From positions 434,001 to 498,000 of the forward strand of contig NZ_CP028324.1 in the NCBI RefSeq assembly GCF_003028855.1: a DNA stretch of 64,000 nt. Direction: 5' to 3'. The stretch is from Pseudoduganella armeniaca (GTDB taxonomy: Bacteria > Pseudomonadota > Gammaproteobacteria > Burkholderiales > Burkholderiaceae_D). Both the position numbers and the translations under genes were made by a program. The first letter of the stretch is position 1; every line of letters starts with the position of its first letter. Shown here in pieces: positions 18,100 to 26,986 of the stretch. Below the pieces are notes generated by a model. It made no database searches, was not told where the DNA came from, and saw only the letters and a list, made by a program, of their open reading frames with translations.

Positions 18100-21000
18100 T
18101 TGGCTGTCACTACTGTCTCCGTATCGTTTGCCGACGGCTTTCTCGGCACGGCATCGAAATCGAACGAAGCGTCCGGCGCTGCGAAGATGTCGGCACTGGG
18201 CTGGACCAATGTGCAATTCCAGCAGAGCACGAGCAATGGCGCGTTCAGCGGCACCCAGGGCACGATCCTGATCACGGACGCGGCCGGCGTCACCCATCGC
18301 ATACCCAGTACCATCGCCTGGCGCGCGCCCAACGGTACGCCCTCGACGATGGTGTTCTATGCCACCGGCTCGGCCATTCATACGCTGGCGACGAGCGGTG
18401 GTGGGTCCGTCGTGGTCGATCCGTACTCGCTCGACAGTACCGACCCGCACAGCTTCCTGGGGCTGACGTTCAACAACCAGACGCTGACGATCACCAACGG
18501 CGTCGTCTCCGGCAACGCCTCGACCAGCGGCCTGATGACGGAACTGAACACTTACCTGGGCGCCCAACCGCAGTTGTCCATCGGCGACACCGTGGTGGAT
18601 GAGGGCGCGGGCGTGGCAACCGTCACCGTCACGCTGAATCATGCATCGAGCGATACCGTGACCGTGAAATACACGACCGTCGACGGCACCGCCATGGCAC
18701 CGGCCGACTACACGAGCACGACCGGCACGTTGACGTTCACGCCGGGCCAGACCAGCAAGACCATCCAGATTCCCATCCTAGACAACGCGATCCACGACGG
18801 CGCGCGTACCGTCAGCGTGGTCCTGAGCGACAGCATCCTCGGCGCCATCGTCGACAATACGGCGCTCGTCACGATCGGCGAGAACGATCCGGTCCCCACC
18901 GTGGCGGCCCTGCAGGCCGGTGCCAGCGTGACCGAAGGCGGCCAGCTCGGCTATACCGTGACGCTCAGCGGCAGCGGTGGCGACTATGCGGTTTCCGTCG
19001 GTGGCAGCGCCGCGACGGCCGACTACGCGGCGCTGACGTTCAGCGACGGCGTCGCCTGGCGCAACGGCGATCCGGCCACCGGCGTCGTGGTGGTGCCGCG
19101 CACCGTGTCCAGCTTCCAGGTGAGCCTGGTGACCATTGACGACAGCGACATCGAGTCGGCGGAAACGGTCGTGCTGACGATGGGCGGCGTCAGCGCCACG
19201 GGCAGCATTGACGATAACGATGCGGCGTTGCCACCGGCGCCGCCGCCGCCAGCGCCGCCGGTCGCTCCGCCGCCAGCACCACCGGTGGCACCGCCGCCAG
19301 CGCCGCCGGTCGCTCCGCCGCCAGCACCGCCGGTCGCTCCGCCGCCGGCACCACCGGTGGCACCGCCGCCAGCGCCACCGGTCGCTCCGCCGCCAGCACC
19401 ACCGGTCGCTCCGCCACCAGCCCCGCCGGTGACTCCGCCGCCAGCACCGCCGGTGGCTCCGCCGCCAGCGCCGCCGGTCGCTCCGCCAGTCGCTCCGCCG
19501 CCAGCACCGCCGGTCGCTCCGCCAGTCGCTCCGCCGCCAGCACCACCGGTCGTGCCGCCGCCAGAACCACCGGTGGCTCCGCCGCCGCCGGTGACGGAGC
19601 CGCCAGCGCCACCGGTACCGCCGCTCGTCGTGCCGCCAGCACCTCCGGTCGCACCCGAACCGTCGCCCCCGCCGGTGTTGCAAACGGCGCTGGACCCGGC
19701 CTCGGATACGGGCAGCAGTGACAGCGACGCGATTACCAGTGTCGTGACGCCGCAGTTCGTCGTCACTGGCGGTACGCTGCTGGCGCAGGGGCACAGCGTG
19801 CGCCTGCTGACGACCGACGGCCAACTGGTGGGAACGACCGCGTTGACGGTCGCCGACGTGAGTGCCGGTCACGTCAACGTGGCCACGCTGGCGCTGGACG
19901 ACGGCACGTACACCTTGCAGGCCCAGTTGCTCGACAGTGCCGGCAACGTGCTGACGCAGGCGCCTGGGATGGTGACGATCGTCACTGACCTGGACGGCAT
20001 CGCGCCATCGGTCGAGCGCGCGGCGCATGACGGCGACAGCAACCATGACGGCGTGGCCGACTGGCAGCAGCATGGCGTGGCGCAACTGCCGCTGGCGTCG
20101 GCGGCCGCCTTTGCCCTGGGCAAGGACGCTCCGGCCGCGACGTTTGGCGCCATCCTGGCGGGTACCGTATCGGCGCCCGGCAGTACAGTCGCGCTGACGG
20201 AGGGCGCCCAACTGCGCGACCTGGCCGTGACCGAACCAGCCGCGCCGCTGGCGCCGACGTATCGTGCCGCCTCGCCCGAATTCCACTTCACCGTCACGGC
20301 GCAGGAAGGGCAAGCACTGGCCGACCTCGATCCGAGCCGGGCCGGGTTGCAGACCCGCGTCGTCATCGAGTTGGCGCCGGGCGGCGCCGTTGCCAACGAT
20401 TTCATCAAGTTCGACCGCGCCACCCAAAGCTGGTACAGCTTCCGCGACGATGGCCGCCTCGACACGCTGGACGACGGCGCGACCCTGCTGGACACGAACG
20501 GCGACGGCCGCGTCGACCGCGTCGTCGTGACGCTGACGGACGGCGCACGGGGCGACGAGGACGGCATTGCCAATGGCACCATCGTCGATCCCGGCATGCT
20601 GGTGTTCGACCGGGCCCCGGCGGCGCATGTCTACAGCATCCTGCTGGCCAACGGCGACCGTTACTACACCGCCAACGCCGCCGAGGCGGCCCAGCGCGCG
20701 GCCGGCGCCGGCAATGTGTTCGAGGGCGCCCGCTTCGATGTCACTGCGGGCGGCCAGCACGCCAACGCGTGGTATCAGCCGTTTTCCCAGGACTTTGCTT
20801 TCGTTGCCGGCGGTCAGGCGCTGCCCTATGCCTGTTACGCCCCGGTGGCGGGCGCCACCGGCTTTGACGTGGCGCCTGCCGGCAGCGGCATCGGCAGCGA
20901 CGTTCACCTGTACCAGAACCTGCGCGGCAATACACAATTATTGACGGCAGCCGACGCGGCAATATTGGGGTTGGCCGCGCAGGGTTATCGCGACCGCGGC

Positions 21001-21255
21001 GCATTATTCAGCGCCAGCACCGAGCGCGCCTTTGCGTTTGACGCGGAAGCTTATCTGGTGGCGAACCACGATAATGGGGCCGTCCAGGCGCTGGTCCAGC
21101 AGTTGGCGGCCCAATATCCGTCCACCACGGCGGCCGGTTTTATCGACGCCGTCGAGCGGAATTATTTCCAGCAGGTTCAATTGGTGGGCGTGGCGAACGG
21201 CGTTGCCGCCACGGCAGCCGATGTGAATGCCGTGTTTGGGACGCAATTCGTCTAG
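18100..21255 (+). CDS. Large Calx-beta domain surface protein with a Pro-rich linker
   Basis: A 1051-residue protein. Residues about 160-265 form a clear Calx-beta domain (VVDEGAGVATVTVTL, ADYTSTTGTLTFTPG, IGEND) and 266-372 a second, more divergent one. A tract of PPPAPPVA-type repeats follows (about residues 378-525). Later come a Ca-binding-looking DGDSNHDGVADW and DTNGDGRVDR, then a C-terminal module with HVYSILLANGDRYYTAN, reminiscent of DUF5648. No Sec signal is present, so type I secretion is plausible for this kind of protein but not shown. The only possible start is TTG 18100, since a stop lies 24 bases upstream. Confidence 0.75.
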   Translation: MAVTTVSVSFADGFLGTASKSNEASGAAKMSALGWTNVQFQQSTSNGAFSGTQGTILITDAAGVTHRIPSTIAWRAPNGTPSTMVFYATGSAIHTLATSGGGSVVVDPYSLDSTDPHSFLGLTFNNQTLTITNGVVSGNASTSGLMTELNTYLGAQPQLSIGDTVVDEGAGVATVTVTLNHASSDTVTVKYTTVDGTAMAPADYTSTTGTLTFTPGQTSKTIQIPILDNAIHDGARTVSVVLSDSILGAIVDNTALVTIGENDPVPTVAALQAGASVTEGGQLGYTVTLSGSGGDYAVSVGGSAATADYAALTFSDGVAWRNGDPATGVVVVPRTVSSFQVSLVTIDDSDIESAETVVLTMGGVSATGSIDDNDAALPPAPPPPAPPVAPPPAPPVAPPPAPPVAPPPAPPVAPPPAPPVAPPPAPPVAPPPAPPVAPPPAPPVTPPPAPPVAPPPAPPVAPPVAPPPAPPVAPPVAPPPAPPVVPPPEPPVAPPPPVTEPPAPPVPPLVVPPAPPVAPEPSPPPVLQTALDPASDTGSSDSDAITSVVTPQFVVTGGTLLAQGHSVRLLTTDGQLVGTTALTVADVSAGHVNVATLALDDGTYTLQAQLLDSAGNVLTQAPGMVTIVTDLDGIAPSVERAAHDGDSNHDGVADWQQHGVAQLPLASAAAFALGKDAPAATFGAILAGTVSAPGSTVALTEGAQLRDLAVTEPAAPLAPTYRAASPEFHFTVTAQEGQALADLDPSRAGLQTRVVIELAPGGAVANDFIKFDRATQSWYSFRDDGRLDTLDDGATLLDTNGDGRVDRVVVTLTDGARGDEDGIANGTIVDPGMLVFDRAPAAHVYSILLANGDRYYTANAAEAAQRAAGAGNVFEGARFDVTAGGQHANAWYQPFSQDFAFVAGGQALPYACYAPVAGATGFDVAPAGSGIGSDVHLYQNLRGNTQLLTAADAAILGLAAQGYRDRGALFSASTERAFAFDAEAYLVANHDNGAVQALVQQLAAQYPSTTAAGFIDAVERNYFQQVQLVGVANGVAATAADVNAVFGTQFV
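19231..19677 (+). repeat. Tandem coding repeat, Pro-Ala-Val rich
   Basis: About 450 bp of imperfect repeats, commonly 24 bp encoding PPPAPPVA, inside the Calx-beta protein gene. One stretch uses a shorter APPVAPPV variant. Synonymous and small changes between units suggest slippage and unequal exchange. It probably encodes an extended polyproline spacer. Confidence 0.92.
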
Positions 21256-21370
21256 CGGCACGGCGATTGTATTTTCCCCCTATAAATAGCGCACGCGGTA
21301 GACGCATGAGTTGCGCGCCGGTACGCCGATATCGGTGCTAGGCTGTCAGCTCCACAATGAAGGAGCGGAC

Positions 21371-21760
21371 ATGATTCACCATCTGGGTATCGTGGTCAGC
21401 GATTTTGTGCGCAGCAAGGCGTTATATGACGCTTGCCTGGCGCCATTGGGTATTCACCGTACTGAAACCGACATGGACTGGGCCATTTATGCGCCCGACA
21501 ACGGCCATCCCTTCTTGTGGCTGGGTTCCGAAGTACCCACATATTGGTCTGCCGGAAAACAGGCGGGCAACGCTCCCATTCACCTTGCTTTTTGCGCTCC
21601 CGACCGTGCCGCGGTCGACGCGTTTTATCGCGCCGCAATGGAACTGGGTGCCGAGGATCATGGTCCCCCGGGCATCCGCGTCAGCTACGCCAATTTCTAC
21701 AGCGCCTACATCCTGGATTACGACGGCAATAACATCGAGGCCACGCTGCGCGAGGACTGA
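21371..21760 (+). CDS. VOC family (glyoxalase/bleomycin-resistance fold) protein
   Basis: A 129-residue single-domain protein beginning MIHHLGIVVSDF and ending SAYILDYDGNNIEATL, the paired beta-alpha-beta-beta-beta pattern of the vicinal oxygen chelate fold. A metal-binding His near the start and a Glu near the end are in the expected places. ATG 21371 is preceded by AAGGAG; the open frame reaches 20 codons further up without a ribosome site. Substrate is unknown. Confidence 0.85.
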   Translation: MIHHLGIVVSDFVRSKALYDACLAPLGIHRTETDMDWAIYAPDNGHPFLWLGSEVPTYWSAGKQAGNAPIHLAFCAPDRAAVDAFYRAAMELGAEDHGPPGIRVSYANFYSAYILDYDGNNIEATLRED

Positions 21761-21831
21761 CCTGCCAATTACTGGCGTCTTCACGCTAAATTCTGGTGTG
21801 ATAAAGGCGTGCACGCCGCAGCGCCTCAGGG

Positions 21832-21928
21832 CTTGGGGTCTGTCCCTTCGGGACTGACCCTGGTTTTACAAGAAATATGAAACTCCGCGATAAAAACCGG
21901 GGACAGTCCCCGTGCGGGGACAGTCCCC
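21832..21928. repeat. Class 2 intergenic repeat, block 1
   Basis: Contains CTTGGGGTCTGTCCC, a GGGACTGACCC-GGTTTT half, then AAAAACCGGGGACAGTCCCC and a second GGGGACAGTCCCC. The units are inverted relative to one another and recur at 45444 and 60026. The block lies between the convergent VOC and speD genes. Confidence 0.8.
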
Positions 21929-21942
21929 AAACGCAACCGCTA

Positions 21943-21961
21943 ACTCGGCGTCGCCGAGTTA
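21943..21961 (-). terminator. Hairpin at the end of speD
   Basis: AACTCGGCG and CGCCGAGTT flank a single T, with the right arm covering the speD stop. There is no T-run, so termination is only suggested. Confidence 0.45.
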
Positions 21962-22345
21962 ATGCTCAGCGAGAATAAACGGCACCGGCATGCGCCGTAC
22001 CGTTTGCACTTGGCAATCTGCCGGCATGAACGCGGCCCGCACCACCGCCAAAGCCTCTTCCGGTCGGGAATTGCCGCACATAAAAATATCGACGGCGGCG
22101 AAACGCTGTTCCGGCCACGTATGAATCGATATATGCGATTCCGCCAGCAGCACGACACCGGTAATGCCCTGGCCGGCGCCGAAGGCATGAAAATGGCTGT
22201 GCAGGATCGTGGCGCCGGCGGCCGTCGCGGCCGTGCGCAACAAGGCCTCGATATGCGTGCAATCCATTAACTTGGCCGGGTCCACGCCGGATAAATTAGC
22301 CAGCAGATGGGTGCCCTCGGCGCGAAACGACAGCGGTAAAGTCAT
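21959..22345 (-). CDS. speD: S-adenosylmethionine decarboxylase proenzyme
   Basis: A 128-residue class 1B-type (SpeH-like, short) AdoMet decarboxylase. It makes decarboxylated AdoMet, the aminopropyl donor for spermidine. The self-cleavage site is between E69 and S70 in LAESHISIHTWPE, giving the pyruvoyl cofactor on S70; H75 and C90 (FMCG) are the other catalytic residues. The start overlaps the stop of the small membrane protein gene (ATGA), so it is the last gene of a tight minus-strand operon. The matching aminopropyltransferase is at 25472. Confidence 0.95.
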   Translation of the reverse strand: MTLPLSFRAEGTHLLANLSGVDPAKLMDCTHIEALLRTAATAAGATILHSHFHAFGAGQGITGVVLLAESHISIHTWPEQRFAAVDIFMCGNSRPEEALAVVRAAFMPADCQVQTVRRMPVPFILAEH

Positions 22346-22503
22346 TTATGCCCACCGCTGCCGCCCCAGCTGCCACCGCCGGTATGCGACGACCAGCCGC
22401 TGCCGCGCGAACCTGACGAGCCGGAACTGGTATTCGTCATGCCGGCCCAGCTCGCGACAATGGAAAAGATCAGCACGATTACGCCATAAAACAAAAACTT
22501 CAT
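22342..22503 (-). CDS. Small membrane protein with Gly/Ser-rich tail (53 aa)
   Basis: Reading down from ATG at 22503 gives 53 residues: one hydrophobic helix (KFLFYGVIVLIFSIVASWAG, residues 2-21) and a tail rich in Gly, Ser and Trp ending GGSWGGSGGHK. Its start overlaps the stop of the DUF4178 gene and its stop overlaps the start of speD, both as ATGA, so it is very probably translated. I do not recognise a family. Its place in the cluster hints at a membrane partner for the DUF4178 or SPFH protein. Confidence 0.75.
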   Translation of the reverse strand: MKFLFYGVIVLIFSIVASWAGMTNTSSGSSGSRGSGWSSHTGGGSWGGSGGHK

Positions 22504-23966
22504 GCGTCGCCATCCATTGAATCGAGGAAGAGTGCGGGCAGATACAATGCGGCCGCGCCGATCACGGTATAGATAAATGTGGCGCGGAAATTGATCAGCA
22601 GCGGAATGGCATTGCAGATCACCATGATAATGATCAGCCAGCGGGCCGTGTCGCGATGGCCGGATTTCGGTGCCTTGGCGGTACGGCTGTTCTTGACGGT
22701 ATTTTGCTTGGGCGCCGCCATGCCGAACCAGGCATTCAGCTGGTCGCGCGACACGTCGCTCGACTTCGACCAGGTCAGCTCCTGGGCGGTGCTCTCGGCC
22801 GCCAGCGCCGTCGGGCCCCGTTCATATTCGACCACGTGGGTCACGTCGCCCACCTGCACGCGCCAGTTGAAGGCGCCGGCGGCGAAGGTGACGGTGGCAT
22901 CGTACTCGTCCAGCTTGTCATACCGGACGCTGCCCAGCTTGGCGCCGCTGTCCAGCACCTGCGGCCAGTCGTCCAGCACCGCCGATTTCGACCATTCGCC
23001 ATCGGACTCGACCAGCCACTGGAAACCGGCGCGCGGGCCGTACAGCAGGTATTCGGTCCACTCGTAGCCTTCGTCATCGCGGCGGCGCATGACACCGATG
23101 ATCGTCAGCTTCTGGTTGCCCAGCTTGCCCTCGGCGCCCAGCTCCAGGGTGGTGCGCGCCGCCTTGACACGCTCGCCCGCGCGCAGCACCGCCACTTGCG
23201 GGCTGGTGGCGTCGAGCTGGCTGTTGCAGGCCCGGCAAATCAGGGTGTTCGTCAGGCCGGGCAGGTATTGAATCTGGCTGCCGCAAGAGGGGCACGCCAG
23301 GGCCGTCAGCTTGCCACGATAGCGCCCGGCCGTCTGCGCGATGGCCGTATCGTCGCGCAGCAGCTGGCATTGCAAAGCCTGCAATGTAACGGCCTTGCCG
23401 ACGTACAGCTGCGGCGTGTCGCCGTCCGAGTAGTCGAGGGTCGCAAACGTGGTGCCGGCACGCAGGTCCGCCACGCGCGCCTGCCAGCCTGCGCCCACGA
23501 TGAAGGGCAGCTCACCCTGGCCGCCGACGCATTGCGCGGTGCGCACGTCGGCCGCGACGTAGCGGGTGCTGTCGATGGTGACAGCGCGGCCTGGGGCCAG
23601 GCTGTCGAAGGCCGGCAGCGCGCTGCCGGCCGGGCGCGCCTGCGTGATGGTGTACTGGCCGGACGCGTCACCGAGCCAGCCGCTGCCGCCGTCGTCGAAC
23701 AGCACATGCCATTCGGACCACATGCCGGCGTCGTAGCGCAGCTGCAGGCGGCCCACCACTGTAAACGGGCGCTGGCCCCACTTGCCGCTGGTGCCCAGCT
23801 GGATCGGCGAGTAGTCCTCCAGCACCTCGGCGATCTTGCCCAGGTCGCGCACGGCGCCAGTATCCTTCAGCACGCCGGCGCGGCAGTATTCGCACACGGC
23901 CATCACGGACGCATGCGAGCGGAAGCGCACGGGCGCGCCGCAGCTGGGGCAATTCACCGTCAACAA
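22500..23966 (-). CDS. DUF4178 domain protein with zinc ribbons
   Basis: A 488-residue protein. A CxxC...CxxC zinc ribbon at residues 6-28 (CPSCGAPV, CEYCRAG) is followed by a DUF4178-like beta-rich domain (KWGQRPFTVVGRLQLRYDAG, WSEWHVLFDDG). A second ribbon follows (CPSCGSQI, CRACNSQ) with a second DUF4178-like domain (YEWTEYLLYGP). Two hydrophobic helices lie at the C-terminus (RWLIIIMVICNAIPLLINF). No biochemical role is firmly known. It overlaps the next gene by four bases and follows the SPFH gene after 16 bp. Confidence 0.85.
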   Translation of the reverse strand: MLTVNCPSCGAPVRFRSHASVMAVCEYCRAGVLKDTGAVRDLGKIAEVLEDYSPIQLGTSGKWGQRPFTVVGRLQLRYDAGMWSEWHVLFDDGGSGWLGDASGQYTITQARPAGSALPAFDSLAPGRAVTIDSTRYVAADVRTAQCVGGQGELPFIVGAGWQARVADLRAGTTFATLDYSDGDTPQLYVGKAVTLQALQCQLLRDDTAIAQTAGRYRGKLTALACPSCGSQIQYLPGLTNTLICRACNSQLDATSPQVAVLRAGERVKAARTTLELGAEGKLGNQKLTIIGVMRRRDDEGYEWTEYLLYGPRAGFQWLVESDGEWSKSAVLDDWPQVLDSGAKLGSVRYDKLDEYDATVTFAAGAFNWRVQVGDVTHVVEYERGPTALAAESTAQELTWSKSSDVSRDQLNAWFGMAAPKQNTVKNSRTAKAPKSGHRDTARWLIIIMVICNAIPLLINFRATFIYTVIGAAALYLPALFLDSMDGDA

Positions 23967-23982
23967 GGCAAGCCCTGGCCGC

Positions 23983-25008
23983 TCAACCGATCAGCTTTTT
24001 CAGCAGCTCGGCCTTGGCGCTGTCGTAGTCGGCGGCCGAGATCAGGCCCTTGTCCAGCAGGCCTTTCAGCTTTTCCAGGCGGGTTTCGATCGCTTCCTCC
24101 GCCGGCGCCACGGCCTGCGGCGCGGCCGGCGTCAGCGACGCGCCGACGGCCTGGCCCATCGCCTGGCCGATCGTCACGCCGGCCCCCAGGCCCGCGCCGA
24201 TGCCGGCGATACCGCCTTCGTTTTGCGCCGCCAGCGGGATCGCGGTCGCGGTCTGGTAGCGCGTAAAACCGGTCATCTTGTCGTTCGACAGGCCGCCCTT
24301 CATGCCGGCGGCGATGCGCTCGTCCAGCGCCGCCTGCAGTTCTTCCGGCAGGCTGACGCTGGCGACGTTGAACTCGTCCAGCGCGATGCCGTAGCGGGCG
24401 AACGCGTCGGCCAGGTCGCCCTTGACCTCCTGCGCCATCAGGGCCTGGTTGGCGGCCATGTCGAGGAAGGCCACGTTGGCACCGCCCAGCGAGCTGGCCA
24501 TGGTGGCGAGCAGGATGCCGCGCAACTGGTCTTCCACCTCGTCGCGCGTATAGGCCGCGCGGGTGCCGCTGATCTCCGTGAAGAACTTACGCGCGTCGGC
24601 CACCCGGTACGAATACATGCCGAAGGCGCGCACGCGGATCATGTCGAAATCCTTGTCGCGGATCGTGATCGGCTGCGGCGTGCCCCACTTACGGCCGGTC
24701 TGGACGCGGGTGCTGAAGAAGTACACGTCCGACTTGAACGGCGCGTCGAACAGCTTGTCCCAGTTCTTCAGGTTGGTCAGCACGGGCAAGGTTTGCGTGG
24801 TCAGCTTGTGGGTGCCGGGGCCGAACACGTCGGCGATCTGGCCCTCGTTGACGAACACCGCCACCTGCGATTCGCGCACCACCAGCACGCCGCCGTTCTG
24901 GATCTCGAAATCCTGCATCGGGTAGCGCCAGGCCAGCACGCCTTCCTCATCCTCGTTCCATTGCAGGACGTCGATAAACTGCTTCTTGATAAAGCTGCCG
25001 ATACTCAT
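23983..25008 (-). CDS. SPFH domain protein with C-terminal SHOCT (YdjI-like)
   Basis: A 341-residue protein of the virion-core/YdjI branch of SPFH (stomatin/flotillin-like) proteins. VLAWRYPMQDFEIQNGGVLVV and VFGPGTHKLTTQTLPVL mark the N-terminal part. A Gly/Ala-rich middle comes next, and a short SHOCT helix pair (IETRLEKLKGLLDKGLISAA) ends the protein. Such proteins assemble on membranes. Neighbours are DUF4178 downstream and DUF350 upstream, all minus strand. Confidence 0.88.
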   Translation of the reverse strand: MSIGSFIKKQFIDVLQWNEDEEGVLAWRYPMQDFEIQNGGVLVVRESQVAVFVNEGQIADVFGPGTHKLTTQTLPVLTNLKNWDKLFDAPFKSDVYFFSTRVQTGRKWGTPQPITIRDKDFDMIRVRAFGMYSYRVADARKFFTEISGTRAAYTRDEVEDQLRGILLATMASSLGGANVAFLDMAANQALMAQEVKGDLADAFARYGIALDEFNVASVSLPEELQAALDERIAAGMKGGLSNDKMTGFTRYQTATAIPLAAQNEGGIAGIGAGLGAGVTIGQAMGQAVGASLTPAAPQAVAPAEEAIETRLEKLKGLLDKGLISAADYDSAKAELLKKLIG

Positions 25009-25030
25009 GCTTGCCTCCGCGCGCGATAAA

Positions 25031-25417
25031 TTAGGAAATGCAGGCGGCGTTGATGCCGCCGATGGCCAGCGCGATGGCGCCCAGCAGGCCGCCGAACGCG
25101 CTGTTGCCGGACTCGATCTGGTCCTTGGCCATCTTCAACGTGCGCGTCGTGACGGCATAGGCGAGCGCCTGCACGATCATCGCGCCGAACGCCCATGCCG
25201 CGAACGCCTGGTAGTTCGGCGTGTGCAGCAGGCCCGAGGCGATCGTCAGCGAGAAGCCCAGCAGGGCGCCGCCCAGCGACAGCGCAGCCGCGTGATTGCC
25301 CTCGCGGATCAGCGCCACTTCGTCGTAGGGCGTCATCCACGTGTAGGCGCGGAAGAACACTGCCAGCAGCACGGCGGCCAGCACCAGATGGATCAGGTAG
25401 TTTGCGACGGCGTACAC
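25031..25417 (-). CDS. DUF350 membrane protein (YjfL-like)
   Basis: A 128-residue protein with about four membrane helices and the family feature MTPYDEVALIREGNHAAALSLGGALLGFSL. Function is unknown. The likely start is GTG 25417 (VYAVANYLIHL); no ATG is available nearby and no ribosome site is clear. The open frame continues upstream into the divergent speE-like gene but that is not credible. It is the first gene of the minus-strand cluster, 54 bp from the divergent gene. Confidence 0.82.
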   Translation of the reverse strand: MYAVANYLIHLVLAAVLLAVFFRAYTWMTPYDEVALIREGNHAAALSLGGALLGFSLTIASGLLHTPNYQAFAAWAFGAMIVQALAYAVTTRTLKMAKDQIESGNSAFGGLLGAIALAIGGINAACIS

Positions 25418-25471
25418 GATAGTCGGATGTAGATTGCCAGAAGGTAAAGAGTTTAAGCCATAATTCCGCCG

Positions 25472-26986
25472 ATGACCAAAAAAATCCTGATCCTTTCCGT
25501 CTTCGTCGTGGCGTCGTGCGGACTGGCGTATGAATTGATCGCCGGCGCGCTGGCCAGCTACCTGCTGGGCGACTCGATCCTGCAGTTCTCCACCATTATC
25601 GGCTGCTACCTGTTCGCGATGGGCGTCGGCGCGCACCTGTCGCAATACGTCAAGGACGAGCACGTGCTGGCCCGTTTCGTCGACATCGAACTGGCCGTGG
25701 GCCTGGTCGGCGGCGTCTCGGCCGCCCTGCTGTTCGTCACGTTCGCCTGGGCCGCCGCGCCGTTTCGCACCATGCTGTACGTGATCGTGTTCCTGGTCGG
25801 CGCCTTTGTCGGCATGGAGGTGCCGCTGGTGATGCGGGCGCTGAACGCGCGCCAGACCGCGTTTTCGGAACTGGTCAGCCGCGTGCTGACGTTCGACTAC
25901 CTGGGCGCGCTGGCGGTCTCGCTGCTGTTCCCGCTGGTGCTGGCGCCGCACCTGGGCCTGGTGCGCACGGGCTTTTTGTTCGGCATGCTCAATATCGGCG
26001 TGGCGCTGTGGACCATTTACGTGTTCCGCGCCGAGCTGGCGGCCGTGACGGGCCGGGTGCTGCGCGCCTGCGCCGTGCTGGCGCTGCTGCTGTTCGGCTT
26101 TGCCGGCGCCGACCGCCTGACGCAGTGGGGCGAGCACGGCCTGTTCGGCGACGAGATCGTCTACGCCACCAGCACGCCGTACCAGCGCCTGGTGATCACC
26201 CGCTGGAAGGACGACCTGCGCCTGTACATCAACGGCAACCTGCAGTTCTCCTCGCGCGACGAATACCGTTACCACGAGGCGCTGGTGCACCCGGCCATGG
26301 CCGCGCTGCCGTGGGCGAAGCGGGTGCTGGTGCTGGGCGGCGGCGACGGTCTCGCCTTGCGCGAGATCCTGCGCTACCGGCACGTGCAGCACGTGACCCT
26401 GGTCGACCTGGACCCGGCGATGACGGCCGCGTTCAAAAGCCGCGCCGAGCTGCGCCAGCTCAATCGCGACAGTTTTCACGATCCGCGCGTGACCGTGGTG
26501 AACGCCGACGCGGCGATCTGGCTGCAGCAGCAGGAGGGCGCCATGTTCGACGCCGTCATCGTCGACTTCCCCGATCCGTCCAGCTTCGCGCTGGGCAAGC
26601 TGTACTCGGTGCCGTTCTACGGCCTGTTGAAAAAGCACCTGGCCGCCAATGGGCTGATGGTGGTGCAATCGACGTCGCCGTTCTTCGCGCCGCACGCCTA
26701 CTGGACGGTGGACGCGACCCTGCGCGAGGTGGGCCTGCGCACCTATCCGTACCACGCCTACGTGCCCTCGTTCGGCGAGTGGGGCTTTATCCTGGCCTCG
26801 CCCCAGCTGGAGTACCGGCCGCCCGCGTCATATGGGCTGCCGATGCGCTTCCTCAACGGCGCCACCACCCGCGAGATGTTCGCGTTCCCGCCCGACATGC
26901 CGCGCCTGGCGCTGCCGCCAAACCGCCTCAACACCCAGTCGCTCGTGCACGAGTTCGAGCAGGACTGGCACCGCACGATTCGCTGA
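25472..26986 (+). CDS. speE: Membrane-anchored polyamine aminopropyltransferase (spermidine synthase-like)
   Basis: A 504-residue two-part protein. About seven hydrophobic helices fill residues 1-215, and a spermidine-synthase-like domain fills the rest. VLVLGGGDGLALREILR is the decarboxylated-AdoMet binding loop near residue 285, followed by LVDLDPAMT. The catalytic-region motif reads DFPDPSSFALGKLYS, not the D-S/C-T-D-P of soluble SpeE, so substrate use may differ. It diverges from DUF350 and ends in a TGATG overlap with the flavoprotein gene. The symbol is by family; activity is inferred. Confidence 0.85.
   Translation: MTKKILILSVFVVASCGLAYELIAGALASYLLGDSILQFSTIIGCYLFAMGVGAHLSQYVKDEHVLARFVDIELAVGLVGGVSAALLFVTFAWAAAPFRTMLYVIVFLVGAFVGMEVPLVMRALNARQTAFSELVSRVLTFDYLGALAVSLLFPLVLAPHLGLVRTGFLFGMLNIGVALWTIYVFRAELAAVTGRVLRACAVLALLLFGFAGADRLTQWGEHGLFGDEIVYATSTPYQRLVITRWKDDLRLYINGNLQFSSRDEYRYHEALVHPAMAALPWAKRVLVLGGGDGLALREILRYRHVQHVTLVDLDPAMTAAFKSRAELRQLNRDSFHDPRVTVVNADAAIWLQQQEGAMFDAVIVDFPDPSSFALGKLYSVPFYGLLKKHLAANGLMVVQSTSPFFAPHAYWTVDATLREVGLRTYPYHAYVPSFGEWGFILASPQLEYRPPASYGLPMRFLNGATTREMFAFPPDMPRLALPPNRLNTQSLVHEFEQDWHRTIR

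Noticed and set aside
19231..19677. Possible CRISPR-like array
   Set aside because: The repeats are contiguous coding repeats without spacers and lie inside a long reading frame.
25418..26755. A long upstream extension of the DUF350 gene
   Set aside because: It is antisense to the aminopropyltransferase gene and unlike any membrane protein; DUF350 begins near VYAVANYL.
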